A DNA stretch of 64,000 nt, taken from Acinetobacter larvae (GTDB lineage: Bacteria; Pseudomonadota; Gammaproteobacteria; Pseudomonadales; Moraxellaceae). The DNA is taken from the NCBI RefSeq assembly GCF_001704115.1, contig NZ_CP016895.1, forward strand, positions 1,116,001 to 1,180,000. The letters run 5' to 3'. How positions within the stretch are numbered: position 1 is the stretch's first letter; the number at the start of each line of letters is the position of its first letter. The notes below the pieces were generated by a model. The model worked only from the letters and a program-made list of their open reading frames with translations. It was not told where the DNA came from and made no database searches. The position numbers were made by a program, and so were the translations under genes. Shown here in pieces: positions 51,830-61,750 of the stretch.

Positions 51830-52606
51830 TTATTTTTTGCTGACATCTTCACTTTCAACAACCATGTCTTTGACATAAGCATATTTGCTTTGATCTGCTG
51901 CTGGGTTTTTGATGCTATAACGTTTGATACGGACAACTTGACGTAAGTTGCTATCGTGTTGGAAACCTTGGATTTGATCGTAGAATAAAGTCCAGTCTTT
52001 ATCGACTTGTGACTTAATGCCTTTATCATCATATTTGATTTCACGAACTTGCAAGCAATTTTGTGGTGCAACACCAACACAAGATTTGGTTTCAGGTGAA
52101 ATTTCTAAAAAGATAGTTTCCGCACGCGATTGATATTTGGCTTCAGGTGTCATACTACCGACAAAGACCAGTTGCTCGTTATTTGGACCCGTTAAGGTTA
52201 AACGTGGCTGCTCTGGATTGCTATTCTCTAATTTAAACGCGATTGAACGTTGGTTGAAGACGCTACTGGAAAATTGTTCTTGTTTCATTAACGCAGGATC
52301 ACATGCCATCATCGTCGAAACTAGTTGCCCTGTGCGGATTTGACCATTGATGATTTGCCATGTTGTTCCTTGATTGTTACAGCCTGTTGCAATGCTTAAA
52401 CGTTGATCTTCTTTTTGGAAGCTGAGTACAATCGGTTTTTTGCTGCCTTCTGGCTGATATTGCCATTGGTAATCCAGCAAGCTTTGTTGGGCATTTTGTT
52501 GTTGTACCACATTGACCACCGTGTCTGTAACGCGTTGAATATCAGAACTTTGACAAGCTGCTAAAGCAAAAGGAAGGATTGCGGCAATTAAAAACTTTAA
52601 TTTCAT
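51830..52606 (-). CDS. META and DUF4377-type lipoprotein
   Basis: 258 residues. The signal peptide ends in lipobox LAAC (Cys18). The META-like domain spans about 40-150, with SIATGCNNQGTTWQIINGQI and LVSTMMACDPALMKQEQFSS. The C-terminal part (about 165-258) begins at the ETIFLEISPETKSCVGVAPQ region followed by CLQVREIKYDDKG, which resembles DUF4377. It is likely an outer-membrane-anchored periplasmic protein of unknown role. Confidence 0.85.
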   Translation of the reverse strand: MKLKFLIAAILPFALAACQSSDIQRVTDTVVNVVQQQNAQQSLLDYQWQYQPEGSKKPIVLSFQKEDQRLSIATGCNNQGTTWQIINGQIRTGQLVSTMMACDPALMKQEQFSSSVFNQRSIAFKLENSNPEQPRLTLTGPNNEQLVFVGSMTPEAKYQSRAETIFLEISPETKSCVGVAPQNCLQVREIKYDDKGIKSQVDKDWTLFYDQIQGFQHDSNLRQVVRIKRYSIKNPAADQSKYAYVKDMVVESEDVSKK

Positions 52607-52782
52607 TTTTTTCCAGACACTCTAAAATACAATGCAGCAAGCTTAATTCATTCCGTTATAAAAAAATAAAGCAGTAGGTGATTTTAAGTTTCAAAATGTA
52701 TCTGAATTGCAACCACATCACATTAATAGCCAGAAATGTAATATGTAATGTGGTTTTACTGGGCAGAGCTGCGAGTCAAGCG

Positions 52783-53562
52783 TTAACTATCAAAACGATA
52801 GATATCCATGCCGAGTGCCCCCATACTAAAACTACTATGGACAATACTACTGATTGAGCCCGTGCCCATGGCAAAAAATAACGGTGCTAAATGCTCTAAG
52901 CTAGGATGATTGCGTTGTACTTCTGGAATACTTTGCCAAGCCAAAACTTTTTCATATAGACCATGTTTAAGGTGGTAAGCAACATAGTTACGGAAATCAC
53001 TGGCCCAAGAAGGGACTTGGGCATTGGGATCTTGCCAAGACAGTTCACTTAGATTGTGGGTAATACTGCCTGAACCGATGATCAAAATTTGTTGCTGACG
53101 TAATGGCGCAATAATTTGTCCAATTTCAAACAATTGTTCTGCTGTTGCCTGACGAGGTAAAGACAGTTCTAGCACGGGAATGTCGGCATCTGGATACATG
53201 TGTAATAATGGCACCCAAACACCATGGTCGCGCGGACGAGTGCTATTGGGATGCAGCACGAAATCGTAACTAGAAAATAATTGTATCATCTGTTCAGCCA
53301 AGGCAGGTGAGCCTGGTGCTGGATAACGAATCTGATAGAGCGGTTCAGGGAAGCCTCGAAAGTCATGCCATGTCTCTGGGCGACTATGGCTACTGATTTC
53401 AAAAGCATTGGATTCCCAGTGCGAAGACATGACCACGATCGCTTTGGGACGTGGCAGATTAGTACTGAGACGATGCAATGCAGGACCAACTTGCTCTGGG
53501 TCTATCGCTAACATGGGTGAACCATGAGAAATAAATAAGCCGGGTAAAGTTTGTAAGTGCAT
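52783..53562 (-). CDS. ygiD: 4,5-DOPA dioxygenase extradiol-like protein (YgiD family)
   Basis: 259 residues of the LigB-type class III extradiol dioxygenase superfamily. Metal-binding histidines are visible in FISHGSPMLAID, VMSSHWESNAFEI and GSGSITHNLSEL, and the DHGVWVPLLHMYPDADIPV block is characteristic. The natural substrate in bacteria is not established. It stands alone on the minus strand, downstream of rlmH. Confidence 0.9.
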   Translation of the reverse strand: MHLQTLPGLFISHGSPMLAIDPEQVGPALHRLSTNLPRPKAIVVMSSHWESNAFEISSHSRPETWHDFRGFPEPLYQIRYPAPGSPALAEQMIQLFSSYDFVLHPNSTRPRDHGVWVPLLHMYPDADIPVLELSLPRQATAEQLFEIGQIIAPLRQQQILIIGSGSITHNLSELSWQDPNAQVPSWASDFRNYVAYHLKHGLYEKVLAWQSIPEVQRNHPSLEHLAPLFFAMGTGSISSIVHSSFSMGALGMDIYRFDS

Positions 53563-53674
53563 CGCTCAAGTCTCAGTGCATAGAATAAGGTTATTTTGCA
53601 AAATCAAAGCGCATGCTTAAAGCTTGTTTGGCTAACATACCGTTTTAGATATGCAACGCAGCAGAAGCATGGCT

Positions 53675-54157
53675 TTAGCCTGCGCGATGATAGGGGTGGT
53701 TATGGTTGATGGTCATAGCGCGGTAGAGTTGCTCAATCAACATGACACGGACTAACGGATGCGGCAAGGTGAGTTTAGATAAAGACCAGTGCCATGCTGC
53801 TGCTTGGCGCACAGCTTGACTATGACCATCTGGACCACCTATTGCTAACACCACGTCTTGACCTGCCTGCATCCAATCTTGCATGGTGGTCGCCAATTTT
53901 TCTGTACTAAACTCACGACCCGCTACTTCTAAAGCGATGAGTAGTTCATTCCCTTTTAATTGGGCTAAAATCGCATCACCTTCAATTTGGCGATATTTTA
54001 AGATATCTGCTTCAGAATCATTTTTGCCACGCTTCGCCATCGGGATCTCAATGATCTGTGTTTGCACAAAAGGTTGAATACGCTTGAGATAGTCGTCAAC
54101 GCCAGTCATGACCCATGCCGGCATTTTTTGACCAATGGTGAGAATGCGAATTTTCAT
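53675..54157 (-). CDS. rlmH: 23S rRNA (pseudouridine(1915)-N(3))-methyltransferase
   Basis: A SPOUT-class enzyme acting on helix 69. 160 residues. The trefoil-knot SAM region shows VVLAIGGPDGHSQAV and LSKLTLPHPLVRVMLIEQLY. The C-terminal YRAMTINHNHPYHR is conserved. Its target nucleotide is made by RluD, which is also in this window (14401-15453). Confidence 0.97.
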   Translation of the reverse strand: MKIRILTIGQKMPAWVMTGVDDYLKRIQPFVQTQIIEIPMAKRGKNDSEADILKYRQIEGDAILAQLKGNELLIALEVAGREFSTEKLATTMQDWMQAGQDVVLAIGGPDGHSQAVRQAAAWHWSLSKLTLPHPLVRVMLIEQLYRAMTINHNHPYHRAG

Positions 54158-54228
54158 AGCAACTTAGGATTGAAAAATTTGCCGTAGTATAACGTGAAAT
54201 GTTTTAGGTCAGATAAAATTTACATCGT

Positions 54229-54320
54229 AAAAAAAGCAGTCTTAAAAGGGGATTAAGACTGCATAAAATGTCGACCCATCTGGAGACATAGGTCAACATC
54301 TTCAAATGGTAAAATAATCT
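54229..54320 (-). ncRNA. Candidate small RNA between lon and rlmH
   Basis: On the minus strand a -10 TATACT (54332-54327) and a -35 TTGAAA (54357-54352) are 19 bp apart. The predicted RNA, about 92 nt, contains a 9-bp hairpin (54268-54276 with 54291-54299, one G-U pair). It ends in a perfect 10-bp terminator stem (54236-54245 with 54253-54262) and seven T. lon already has its own terminator at 54405-54430, so this second terminator needs another transcript. Confidence 0.45.
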
Positions 54321-54404
54321 TCAGTCAGTATATGAGGGATATCGATCATTTTTTCAAGGGGTACGGTCTAAATAAGTTGTATGCTCTCAATATGCAGTAA
54401 GCGT

Positions 54405-54430
54405 AAAAAAGAGAGCCGAAGCTCTCTTTT
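54405..54430 (-). terminator. Terminator of lon
   Basis: The stem GAGAGC/GCTCTC with flanking A/T pairs and a TTCG tetraloop (minus strand), followed by a T-run. Confidence 0.85.
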
Positions 54431-54456
54431 AAATACTATAGTTAAACATAGTCAAA

Positions 54457-56883
54457 TCAATGACGTGCTGCTTTAGCTTCGGCTTTGGTTTTGACGATCG
54501 GCGCTTTTACCAGCGGAGTTGGTTGTTCAACCAGTGCCACAGCGAGAATTTCATCAATGCTTTTAACTGCTTTGATTTCCAATCCTTCTTTGACGTTTTC
54601 TGGTATTTCAGCCAAGTCACGAACGTTTTCTTGAGGAATAAAGACTAACTTGATGCCACCACGATGAGCAGCCAAGAGTTTTTCTTTTAATCCGCCAATG
54701 CGCATTGCACGACCGCTTAGACTGGTTTCACCTGTCATGGCGATATCTGGGCGAATCGCGATGCCCGTAAAGGCAGAGACTAAGGCTGTTGCCAATGCTA
54801 AACCAGCTGAAGGACCGTCTTTCGGTGTTGCACCTTCAGGTAAGTGTACGTGTACATCGGTTTCTGCGAAGCGTTCAGTTTCAATGCCAAGTTCATCTGC
54901 ACGTGTACGAACCAAAGTCATTGCTGCTTTGATTGACTCTTGCATGACGTCACCCAAGGAACCTGTGGTAATGAAGGTTCCTTTACCTTTCATGGTGGCA
55001 ACTTCAATGGTGAGGAGTTCTCCACCGACAGATGTCCATGCTAGACCATTAACACGCCCGATTTGTGCTTGATCTTCCGCCATACCGTAGTCAAATTTAT
55101 GCACACCGAGATAATCAGGTAGGTTTTGCTCGGTTACATCGATCTCAAGATTTTTAGCCTTTTTACTGACCGCTTCTTTGACAACTTTACGGGCAATTTT
55201 AGAGATTTCACGCTCTAAACTACGCACACCTGCTTCACGGGTATAACGACGTACAATATCGCGAATAGCGCTTTCGTGTACGCTGAGTTCTTTCGCTCTT
55301 AAGCCATTATTTTTAATAGCTTTAGGAACAAGATAACGATCAGCAATATTGACTTTTTCGTCTTCGGTATAACCCGGTAGACGAATCACTTCCATACGAT
55401 CTAATAGAGCCTCTGGAATATTCATACTATTGGCAGTACAAATAAACATGACTTCAGAAAGATCTAAGTCTAAGTCCAAGTAGTGGTCATTAAACTTATT
55501 GTTTTGTGATGGGTCTAATACTTCAAGTAAAGCAGAAGCTGGATCACCACGATAATCTTGTGCCATCTTATCGATTTCATCGAGTAAGAATAGTGGGTTT
55601 TTTACGCCAACCTTAGTGAGTGACTGCACAATTTTACCTGGCATGGCACCGATATAGGTACGACGATGACCTCGGATTTCTGCTTCATCACGAACCCCAC
55701 CTAAAGCCATGCGTACAAACTCACGACCTGTGGCTTTGGCAATAGATTCACCAAGTGAGGTTTTACCTACCCCAGGAGGTCCAACCAAACACAAGATCGG
55801 ACCACGGAGTTTTTTGACCCGTGATTGCACAGCAAGGTATTCAACGATACGTTGTTTAACTTCCTCTAGACCATAGTGGTCAGCATCTAAGATATCTTGT
55901 GCCTTTTTCAAGTTAATACTAACTTTACTGGCGGTATTCCAAGGCGTATCTAGAATCACTTCAAGATAGTTACGAACCACAGCAGCTTCACTGGAAGCCG
56001 GTTGCATCGCTTTTAATTTACGAAATTCAGCTTCTGCTTTTTTACGGACATGTTCTGGTAAGTCTGCTTCAGCTAAACGTTTTTCAATCTCAGCGACATC
56101 ATCTTCTGCACCGCCATTCATGTCAGAAAGTTCACGTTGAATGACTTTCATCTTTTCGTTGAGAAAGTATTCACGTTGGTTTTTTTCCATTTGGCGTTTT
56201 ACGGAGTCATGTAATGTTTGCTCAATCTGTTGTTCTTCAGATTGTTGCAATAAATAAGTCATTAACTCTTGTAAGTGTTCTGCAAAAGTATCGTGTTCTA
56301 AAAACTTTTGTTTAATTTCGATATTCAGCGGAGCACGCGTTGCTACGAAGAATAATAATTGCTGAATATCTTCAATTTTATTTGCTGCTGCAATCAGCTC
56401 ACGTGCATTACGTAATTTGGCTTCAGCATATTGTGCAAAGAGTGTACGGAGTTCTTGAATGCGTGTTGTTTGTGTCTCGGCATCCAATTGGACAGTCATT
56501 GGGCTTGCTTGATGTTCGGCGGTTAAATAGCTGCCTTCATCTACAATACGTTCTAGTTTGGAACGAGAAATCCCTTCTATTAATACTTTAATACAGTTTT
56601 CATCATTCTCGTGATTGACGACTTGCACAATTCTCGCAACAGTACCGTATCGGTACAAGTTGTCGTGATCAATCTCTTCAGTGAGGGAATCTTTTTGTGC
56701 AACGACGAAGACTAAATTGTCACTGTTACGCGCCACATCGACTGCTTTGATCGATTTTTCGCGACCAACAAACAGCGCAATTTGCATATGGGGGTACACC
56801 ACCACATCTCGTAGCGCTAAAAGTGGTAAGACACTTGGAACGTCTAGTTCTAAGTTTTTTTCGTGGATGATTTCTTCAGACAT
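54457..56883 (-). CDS. lon: ATP-dependent protease Lon
   Basis: AAA+ serine protease degrading damaged and regulatory proteins. 808 residues from ATG 56883, which has AGGAG 5 bases upstream; GTG 56889 overlaps that site. The N-terminal substrate domain starts LPLLALRDVVVYPHMQIALF. The Walker A motif is GPPGVGKTSLGE and Walker B is PLFLLDEIDK. The proteolytic dyad is Ser in PKDGPSAGLALATAL and Lys in GGLKEKLLAAHRGG. Confidence 0.98.
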   Translation of the reverse strand: MSEEIIHEKNLELDVPSVLPLLALRDVVVYPHMQIALFVGREKSIKAVDVARNSDNLVFVVAQKDSLTEEIDHDNLYRYGTVARIVQVVNHENDENCIKVLIEGISRSKLERIVDEGSYLTAEHQASPMTVQLDAETQTTRIQELRTLFAQYAEAKLRNARELIAAANKIEDIQQLLFFVATRAPLNIEIKQKFLEHDTFAEHLQELMTYLLQQSEEQQIEQTLHDSVKRQMEKNQREYFLNEKMKVIQRELSDMNGGAEDDVAEIEKRLAEADLPEHVRKKAEAEFRKLKAMQPASSEAAVVRNYLEVILDTPWNTASKVSINLKKAQDILDADHYGLEEVKQRIVEYLAVQSRVKKLRGPILCLVGPPGVGKTSLGESIAKATGREFVRMALGGVRDEAEIRGHRRTYIGAMPGKIVQSLTKVGVKNPLFLLDEIDKMAQDYRGDPASALLEVLDPSQNNKFNDHYLDLDLDLSEVMFICTANSMNIPEALLDRMEVIRLPGYTEDEKVNIADRYLVPKAIKNNGLRAKELSVHESAIRDIVRRYTREAGVRSLEREISKIARKVVKEAVSKKAKNLEIDVTEQNLPDYLGVHKFDYGMAEDQAQIGRVNGLAWTSVGGELLTIEVATMKGKGTFITTGSLGDVMQESIKAAMTLVRTRADELGIETERFAETDVHVHLPEGATPKDGPSAGLALATALVSAFTGIAIRPDIAMTGETSLSGRAMRIGGLKEKLLAAHRGGIKLVFIPQENVRDLAEIPENVKEGLEIKAVKSIDEILAVALVEQPTPLVKAPIVKTKAEAKAARH

Positions 56884-57151
56884 GGGCACTCCTAATGAGT
56901 AACAACTGCGTTGCCATTTTTTTATAGTGATGGGTATTTTCTAAATTGCAAGGGCATAAATAGAGAAATCGCAAAAAAATAAATGCAATAACCAAAAAAT
57001 TTGTTGTGAAATCGGTATTTTGCATTGTTATCCTGATCGCTTACCAGTGGTCAGGTTGAGCAAAATAGCTCAATTCATAGGATGGTCTCGGTGCGATTTT
57101 TAATTGCGGTTGAATTGTTTGTGTAACTAAGTACAGAATATTGTAGAGAAT

Positions 57152-57769
57152 TTAAGGTCTACGCTGATGAAAGTAACGTAACTGCCGCGGGCTGAGCAAG
57201 GCATCTACCGCTTGATCCCAAGGTTGCTGCGGAAGAGACTGCTGCAATACCTGAAAGTCATGTGCCAAAGCCAAACGGAAAGGATGCTGCGGCGCTTGAC
57301 TTAAACTTCGGTCATAATAACCGCCCCCCATTCCTAACCGCATGCCAGTCGAGTCACATGCCAACAAGGGCATAATGAGTAGATCTAGCTGTTGAATGCC
57401 CGCTGCCCGATGGGCCATGGCTTGTTGCATTCCCAAACGATGGCGGCTAAAACGCCGTTGCAGATATTGTTGTGCTGTGATGGGTTGCCAATGCAAGTGT
57501 TGGTTCATTTCGCAGATTAGTGGTAAATATACCCGTTTATGCTGTTTAAAGCAGGTCATGATGATTTGCCGAGTGGCAATTTCACCAAAAGCATTTAAAT
57601 ATACGCCGATATGCTGAGCATGCTGGAACTGAGGCATGTACAGAAGTTTTTGCCAACAGGCTTGCTCTGCTTGGCGTTGTTGATAGCGATTGAGTTGATG
57701 ACGTCGTTTACGCAATTGGCGGCGTAATAGATTGAGATGAGTTGAAGTCATTGCAGGGTACTCAAGCAT
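57152..57769 (-). CDS. 5-formyltetrahydrofolate cyclo-ligase
   Basis: Converts 5-formyl-THF to 5,10-methenyl-THF with ATP. 205 residues. The motif TGMRLGMGGGYYDRSL is diagnostic of the YgfA/FTHFS family. The protein is unusually rich in Gln, His and Arg (for example HQLNRYQQRQAEQA). In many gammaproteobacteria 6S RNA lies upstream of this gene; I could not recognise it here. An internal ATG at 57751 is an alternative start. Confidence 0.93.
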   Translation of the reverse strand: MLEYPAMTSTHLNLLRRQLRKRRHQLNRYQQRQAEQACWQKLLYMPQFQHAQHIGVYLNAFGEIATRQIIMTCFKQHKRVYLPLICEMNQHLHWQPITAQQYLQRRFSRHRLGMQQAMAHRAAGIQQLDLLIMPLLACDSTGMRLGMGGGYYDRSLSQAPQHPFRLALAHDFQVLQQSLPQQPWDQAVDALLSPRQLRYFHQRRP

Positions 57770-58284
57770 AGATGAGACGATTGCCGAAAAGTGCTAACAC
57801 ATCATGTGACGGTATATTGTATATAAGCAATATTGTACTGTAAGCAGCTTTCTATGGGCGAGTGATAAGCTTTATATTATGAAGGCGATAAGGCTTGTCA
57901 TCATAAAGCTATCAAATTATGTCGCTGCAATAAAAGTATAACGCTGCAATAGTGCTGTTGATGTCTATGATATCGCCTTAATGATCGATGATAGTGATGA
58001 GAAAGTAGCGCAGTCATTTAAAATGCTAGCGGACTATTTTTCTATTCGGTTTTGTCTACTCGCTGATTGCTCTACTCAATAATAAGGTCAATAATTAAGC
58101 TGTCTATTTATAAAACATTATTGAGAAGCTTTATTTAGAAAAAATCAACGATTCAGCTGTATCATCCAAAAATAATTCAGTATCATTTATTTGCTAAACA
58201 GACGCTTGTTATTTTAATTGCGGGTTTATGTTTATAAAAATGCAGAATTGCATATTTAACTTTGATACTGGAGTTTTTAGCTCA
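57770..58284. other. Spacer upstream of the cyclo-ligase and protease genes
   Basis: 515 bp with the divergent promoters. CGCTGCAATA occurs twice within about 30 bp near 57930. I looked for a 6S RNA helix and did not find one. Two in-frame ATG codons at 58228 and 58240 precede the chosen protease start. Confidence 0.35.
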
Positions 58285-59487
58285 ATGGGTTTGCCTGAGA
58301 AAAAAAAAGCTATATTTTCTTCTACCTTGCTGATTCTAAGCATGGTTATTTCTACACAGCAATTGCATGCGGATAGTAATAATGCTGCAATATCTACTGC
58401 TACTACAGCGGTTTTAACGGTTCCTTTTGAAGAGAGTTTAATTATCCCCGTCAAGATTGCTGATCAGACCTATCACTTCTTAGTGGATACTGGGGCGAGT
58501 GTTACGGTGATTGATAAAACCATAGCCTCACAGATTACCCAAATTTTACCTTTAAATGAGATGGCACTGAACTATCAAAAAGAATTTGCTCAAGTTTCTG
58601 CTGTCTCTAAAAATATCGATACCACGCAGTTAAGTTTCTTAAAACCTGTTGCATTTACCATTGGTACGGAACGGGTAGAGGATAATGACGTCTGGATTGC
58701 CTCGGATCTCAGCATGATGTCGCAATTATTTGGGGTGAAAATTGATGGTATGCTGGGCATTGATAGCTTTCGAAAGTTTAATTGGGTTGTTGATAATAAC
58801 AACAAACAACTTACTATTTTAAAAAATGCACCTTCTGCACATGACTTTGAGCAATGTCTGGGCTATGAAGATATGTATCATAAAAATCCACAACTTTATC
58901 TGGGCTATGCTGAAAGCAATATTCGTATGAGTGTCGATACCGGTGCTGATGTCAGCTATATGGGCAATGATTTCTTTGATTATCTCAAAGAGCAGCAACA
59001 AAATATTCGCCCGATTAGCCAAAATGCACCCATGGCAGATATGACTGGCTTAAATAAGGGCAGTGATTATATTATTACTGCCTTGAGTTTTAATGATATG
59101 CCCTTAGGTGAAATGCGCCTCAGTGAAAACCATAACAGCCAATATGCGCTAGGAATGGATTTCTTCTCACGTTTTCAACGTTATGCTTTTATGCCAAGTC
59201 GCATGATGATGTGTTTTGATGGCAAGTCGATTGCGCGGGATAAACAAATGCCATTACGTCATATTGCCGTTCGTTATTTTAATGATCAGCTCGAAATTTA
59301 TTATAATGAAGAACAAGATATTAAAGCCTTGGGACTGAAAAATGGTGATGTAATTGTCGCTGTCAATGGCGTTAAATATCAGCCAAGACAAATTGATCAG
59401 CTTCGAAAAGTTTTGGCATTAACTGCGAAAGGTCAGTTAGAACTCACTATATTACGTGGCAATAAACAACGTCAGTTAAAACTTTAA
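58285..59487 (+). CDS. Retropepsin-like aspartyl protease with PDZ domain
   Basis: I prefer ATG 58285 (400 residues), because GGAG lies upstream and the product then opens with a signal peptide ending near LHA-DS; ATG 58228 is an alternative. Two aspartyl-protease motifs are present in one chain: FLVDTGASVTVID (Asp68) and MSVDTGADVSYMG (Asp218), each with following Gly-rich strands (KIDGMLGIDSF and YALGMDFFSRF). The C-terminal 80 residues form a PDZ domain (ALGLKNGDVIVAVNGVKYQP). This gives a pseudo-dimeric pepsin-like arrangement rather than one retropepsin unit. Periplasmic location is inferred. Confidence 0.8.
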   Translation: MGLPEKKKAIFSSTLLILSMVISTQQLHADSNNAAISTATTAVLTVPFEESLIIPVKIADQTYHFLVDTGASVTVIDKTIASQITQILPLNEMALNYQKEFAQVSAVSKNIDTTQLSFLKPVAFTIGTERVEDNDVWIASDLSMMSQLFGVKIDGMLGIDSFRKFNWVVDNNNKQLTILKNAPSAHDFEQCLGYEDMYHKNPQLYLGYAESNIRMSVDTGADVSYMGNDFFDYLKEQQQNIRPISQNAPMADMTGLNKGSDYIITALSFNDMPLGEMRLSENHNSQYALGMDFFSRFQRYAFMPSRMMMCFDGKSIARDKQMPLRHIAVRYFNDQLEIYYNEEQDIKALGLKNGDVIVAVNGVKYQPRQIDQLRKVLALTAKGQLELTILRGNKQRQLKL

Positions 59488-59836
59488 TCTGTATTGGCAT
59501 GTCTATTGGGGCAATATAATGTCGCCACACGATGCCACAGTGATTCAATTTTAAAATTGAATCACTGTCTAATCCCATAATACGGTCAGCGATAATATCG
59601 ATAATATATGTGATGTGTTTGGCAAAATAAATAGCTACGCATTTGTTAATTATAAAATAATGGTAAATTATCATTATATTTTTATTGTACAGCTATTTTT
59701 AGCTTCGTATTTTCTGATTTATTGGCTACACTATCTTCAGTAAAACGATATTATTTTTACATTATTTTTATAAACTTTACATTAGTTTAAAGGCCATCGC
59801 CTACGATGCAATAAGGATTAATAAGGTTCTTGGGTT
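59488..59836. other. Spacer between the protease and lysR genes
   Basis: 349 bp, AT-rich. It contains a 32-bp perfect palindrome (59537-59568) and the lysR promoter region. No ORF is supported. Confidence 0.4.
59537..59568. terminator. 32-bp perfect palindrome downstream of the protease gene
   Basis: Two 16-base arms meet without spacer at TTTT-AAAA; the right arm is followed by CTAATCCC, so there is no U-tract. It may be a terminator or a protein-binding palindrome. Confidence 0.4.
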
Positions 59837-60766
59837 ATGACATTAAAACAGATTAAAAGCTTTCTTATTCTGGCACGAACGTTAAATTATGCACATGCTG
59901 CAGCTGAGTTATATATTAGTCAGTCTGCATTAAGCCTAACCATTAAAACTTTAGAACAGGACTTGGGGGGTAAATTATTTAAAAGAAATACCCGTCGTGT
60001 AGAATTAACGGCTGAAGGGCATTCGTTGATTCCCTATGCACGCCGATTAATGGCGAACTGGGATGAAATGGAATACGATATTAAACAATTGTTTAAATTT
60101 AATCGTGGTAGCTTGTCATTGGCTTCTATGCCTTATATTACCCACGCTATTTTACCCGGCGTAATTCAAAATTTTTTACAGCAATACCAAAATATTAATT
60201 TTTCCATTCACGATATTACCAATGAAACAGTCATTGAATTGGTCAAAGACAGTATTTTTGAATTGGGGATTTGTTTTGAACCAGAAGTTAAGGATCAGTT
60301 GCATTTCACCAGTCTGTTTAATGAGGATTTTGTCGCACTGCTACCGTTAACACATGCTTTGGGACGTGCTGAGCAAGTGACGTGGGATGAGTTGTGTGAA
60401 AACCGTTTTGTGACTTTAAAAAAGCCTTCTGTCGTACGGCATTTGATTGATGAGTTTTGTCAAAGTCGACAGCTGAATTTAGATGTGCAGGTTGAATGCC
60501 ATCAAATAACCTCTATGTGTAATTTTGTTGCCATTGGTGCTGGTGTGACAGTCATTCCACGGCATTTTCAGTATTCTATTGATCCGAAACGGACCATTAT
60601 ACGAGAAATACGCGGAGAAAAATTACAACGCGCTGTTGGGGTGATTTACAACAAAAATTTTGAAATTTCCAAGATTTCTCAGACTTTTATTCAGACCATG
60701 CAACAGTTTGTTCATCCTGAAAAAAAGTTACAACTCAGCGCAATGCCGCATAGTTTAATGAGTTAA
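59837..60766 (+). CDS. LysR-family transcriptional regulator
   Basis: 309 residues. The N-terminal helix-turn-helix is the usual LysR type (LNYAHAAAELYISQSALSLT, then IKTLEQDLGGKLFKRNTRRV). The effector domain runs from about 90 to 295. AAGG lies 9 bases before the ATG. It lies 280 bp upstream of scoA on the same strand, so regulation of the ketone-body operon is plausible (inference). LysR proteins of this branch often bind T-N11-A sites; none was assigned. Confidence 0.9.
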   Translation: MTLKQIKSFLILARTLNYAHAAAELYISQSALSLTIKTLEQDLGGKLFKRNTRRVELTAEGHSLIPYARRLMANWDEMEYDIKQLFKFNRGSLSLASMPYITHAILPGVIQNFLQQYQNINFSIHDITNETVIELVKDSIFELGICFEPEVKDQLHFTSLFNEDFVALLPLTHALGRAEQVTWDELCENRFVTLKKPSVVRHLIDEFCQSRQLNLDVQVECHQITSMCNFVAIGAGVTVIPRHFQYSIDPKRTIIREIRGEKLQRAVGVIYNKNFEISKISQTFIQTMQQFVHPEKKLQLSAMPHSLMS

Positions 60767-60819
60767 AAGGTTTTTTCATGGCTTAAATTTTTCATGACTG
60801 AAATCTTTCATGGTCTAAA
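60752..60819 (+). repeat. 16-bp tandem repeats starting in the lysR 3' end
   Basis: Three exact-period units (60772-60787, 60788-60803, 60804-60819) share T-n-TTTCATG-n4-AAA. A fourth, more diverged unit (11 of 16 bases) is the lysR end itself, 60752-60767, which includes the stop codon. Confidence 0.8.
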
Positions 60820-61048
60820 TACAGCACAATAACTCATTGTTATTTAATGTGCTCAACGACTTCAGCCTATTTTATCTATATACATTAATTCGAATATCAG
60901 AGGCGACGCAATACGGCTATTTTGCTGTATTGCTAGATGCAGTGTGATGAGGATTAATGAGTTTTTCTGATCAATTGTTCAAAATATTCAAATTCTCTTT
61001 TGCTGGTCTAAATGCTACAACTACAACAATAAATACATAAGGAAGCGT

Positions 61049-61750
61049 ATGATGGACAAGGTATTTCAATCAGCTCAGCAGGCTTTGAGCGGTGTTGTTG
61101 CAGATCAGCAAGTGATTGCAGTGGGGGGCTTTGGATTATGTGGTATTCCAGAAGTATTAATTGATGCATTACAACAATCCGGTGTTCAAGCCTTAACCTG
61201 TGTCAGTAATAATGCCGGTGTTGATGGTATTGGTTTGGGGTGTTTACTGCAAAGCAAGCAAATCAAGAAAATGATTGCCTCTTATGTGGGTGAAAATAAA
61301 GAATTCGAACGTCAGTTTTTGTCTGGTGAACTGGAAGTTGAACTGACGCCACAAGGTACTTTGGCAGAAAAATTACGCGCCGGCGGTGCTGGGATCCCAG
61401 CATTTTATACGGCGACAGGCTATGGTACGCAGATTGCTGAAGATAAAGAAAAGCGCGTTTTTAATGATAAAAACTATATTTTAGAACATGCCATTGTCGC
61501 AGATGTGGCATTGATTAAAGCCTATAAGGCAGATCGTGCTGGCAATCTCATCTTTAATAAAACTGCCCGTAATTTTAATCCTGAATGCGCCATGTCTGCC
61601 AAAACCACCATCGTTGAAGTTGAGCATATTGTGGAGATTGGCGTACTTGATCCCGATGAAATTCATTTGGCCGGGATCTATGTTGATCGGATTGTATTGA
61701 ATGCCCATCCGCACAAACATATCGAGCAAAGAACCCTATCAAGTCATTGA
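61049..61750 (+). CDS. scoA: 3-oxoacid CoA-transferase subunit A
   Basis: Alpha subunit of succinyl-CoA:3-ketoacid CoA-transferase, which activates acetoacetate with succinyl-CoA. 233 residues. The block [19 protein letters not shown] and the region [19 protein letters not shown] are typical of SCOT-A. AAGGA lies 5 bases before ATG 61049; ATG 61052 is equally possible. It is followed by scoB after about 250 bp of repeat-rich spacer. Close relatives act on 3-oxoadipate (PcaI); the thiolase type downstream favours acetoacetate. Confidence 0.92.
   Translation: MMDKVFQSAQQALSGVVADQQVIAVGGFGLCGIPEVLIDALQQSGVQALTCVSNNAGVDGIGLGCLLQSKQIKKMIASYVGENKEFERQFLSGELEVELTPQGTLAEKLRAGGAGIPAFYTATGYGTQIAEDKEKRVFNDKNYILEHAIVADVALIKAYKADRAGNLIFNKTARNFNPECAMSAKTTIVEVEHIVEIGVLDPDEIHLAGIYVDRIVLNAHPHKHIEQRTLSSH

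Noticed and set aside
57770..58284. Possible 6S RNA upstream of the cyclo-ligase gene
   Set aside because: The synteny is suggestive in other gammaproteobacteria, but I found no long imperfect hairpin with the expected central bubble.
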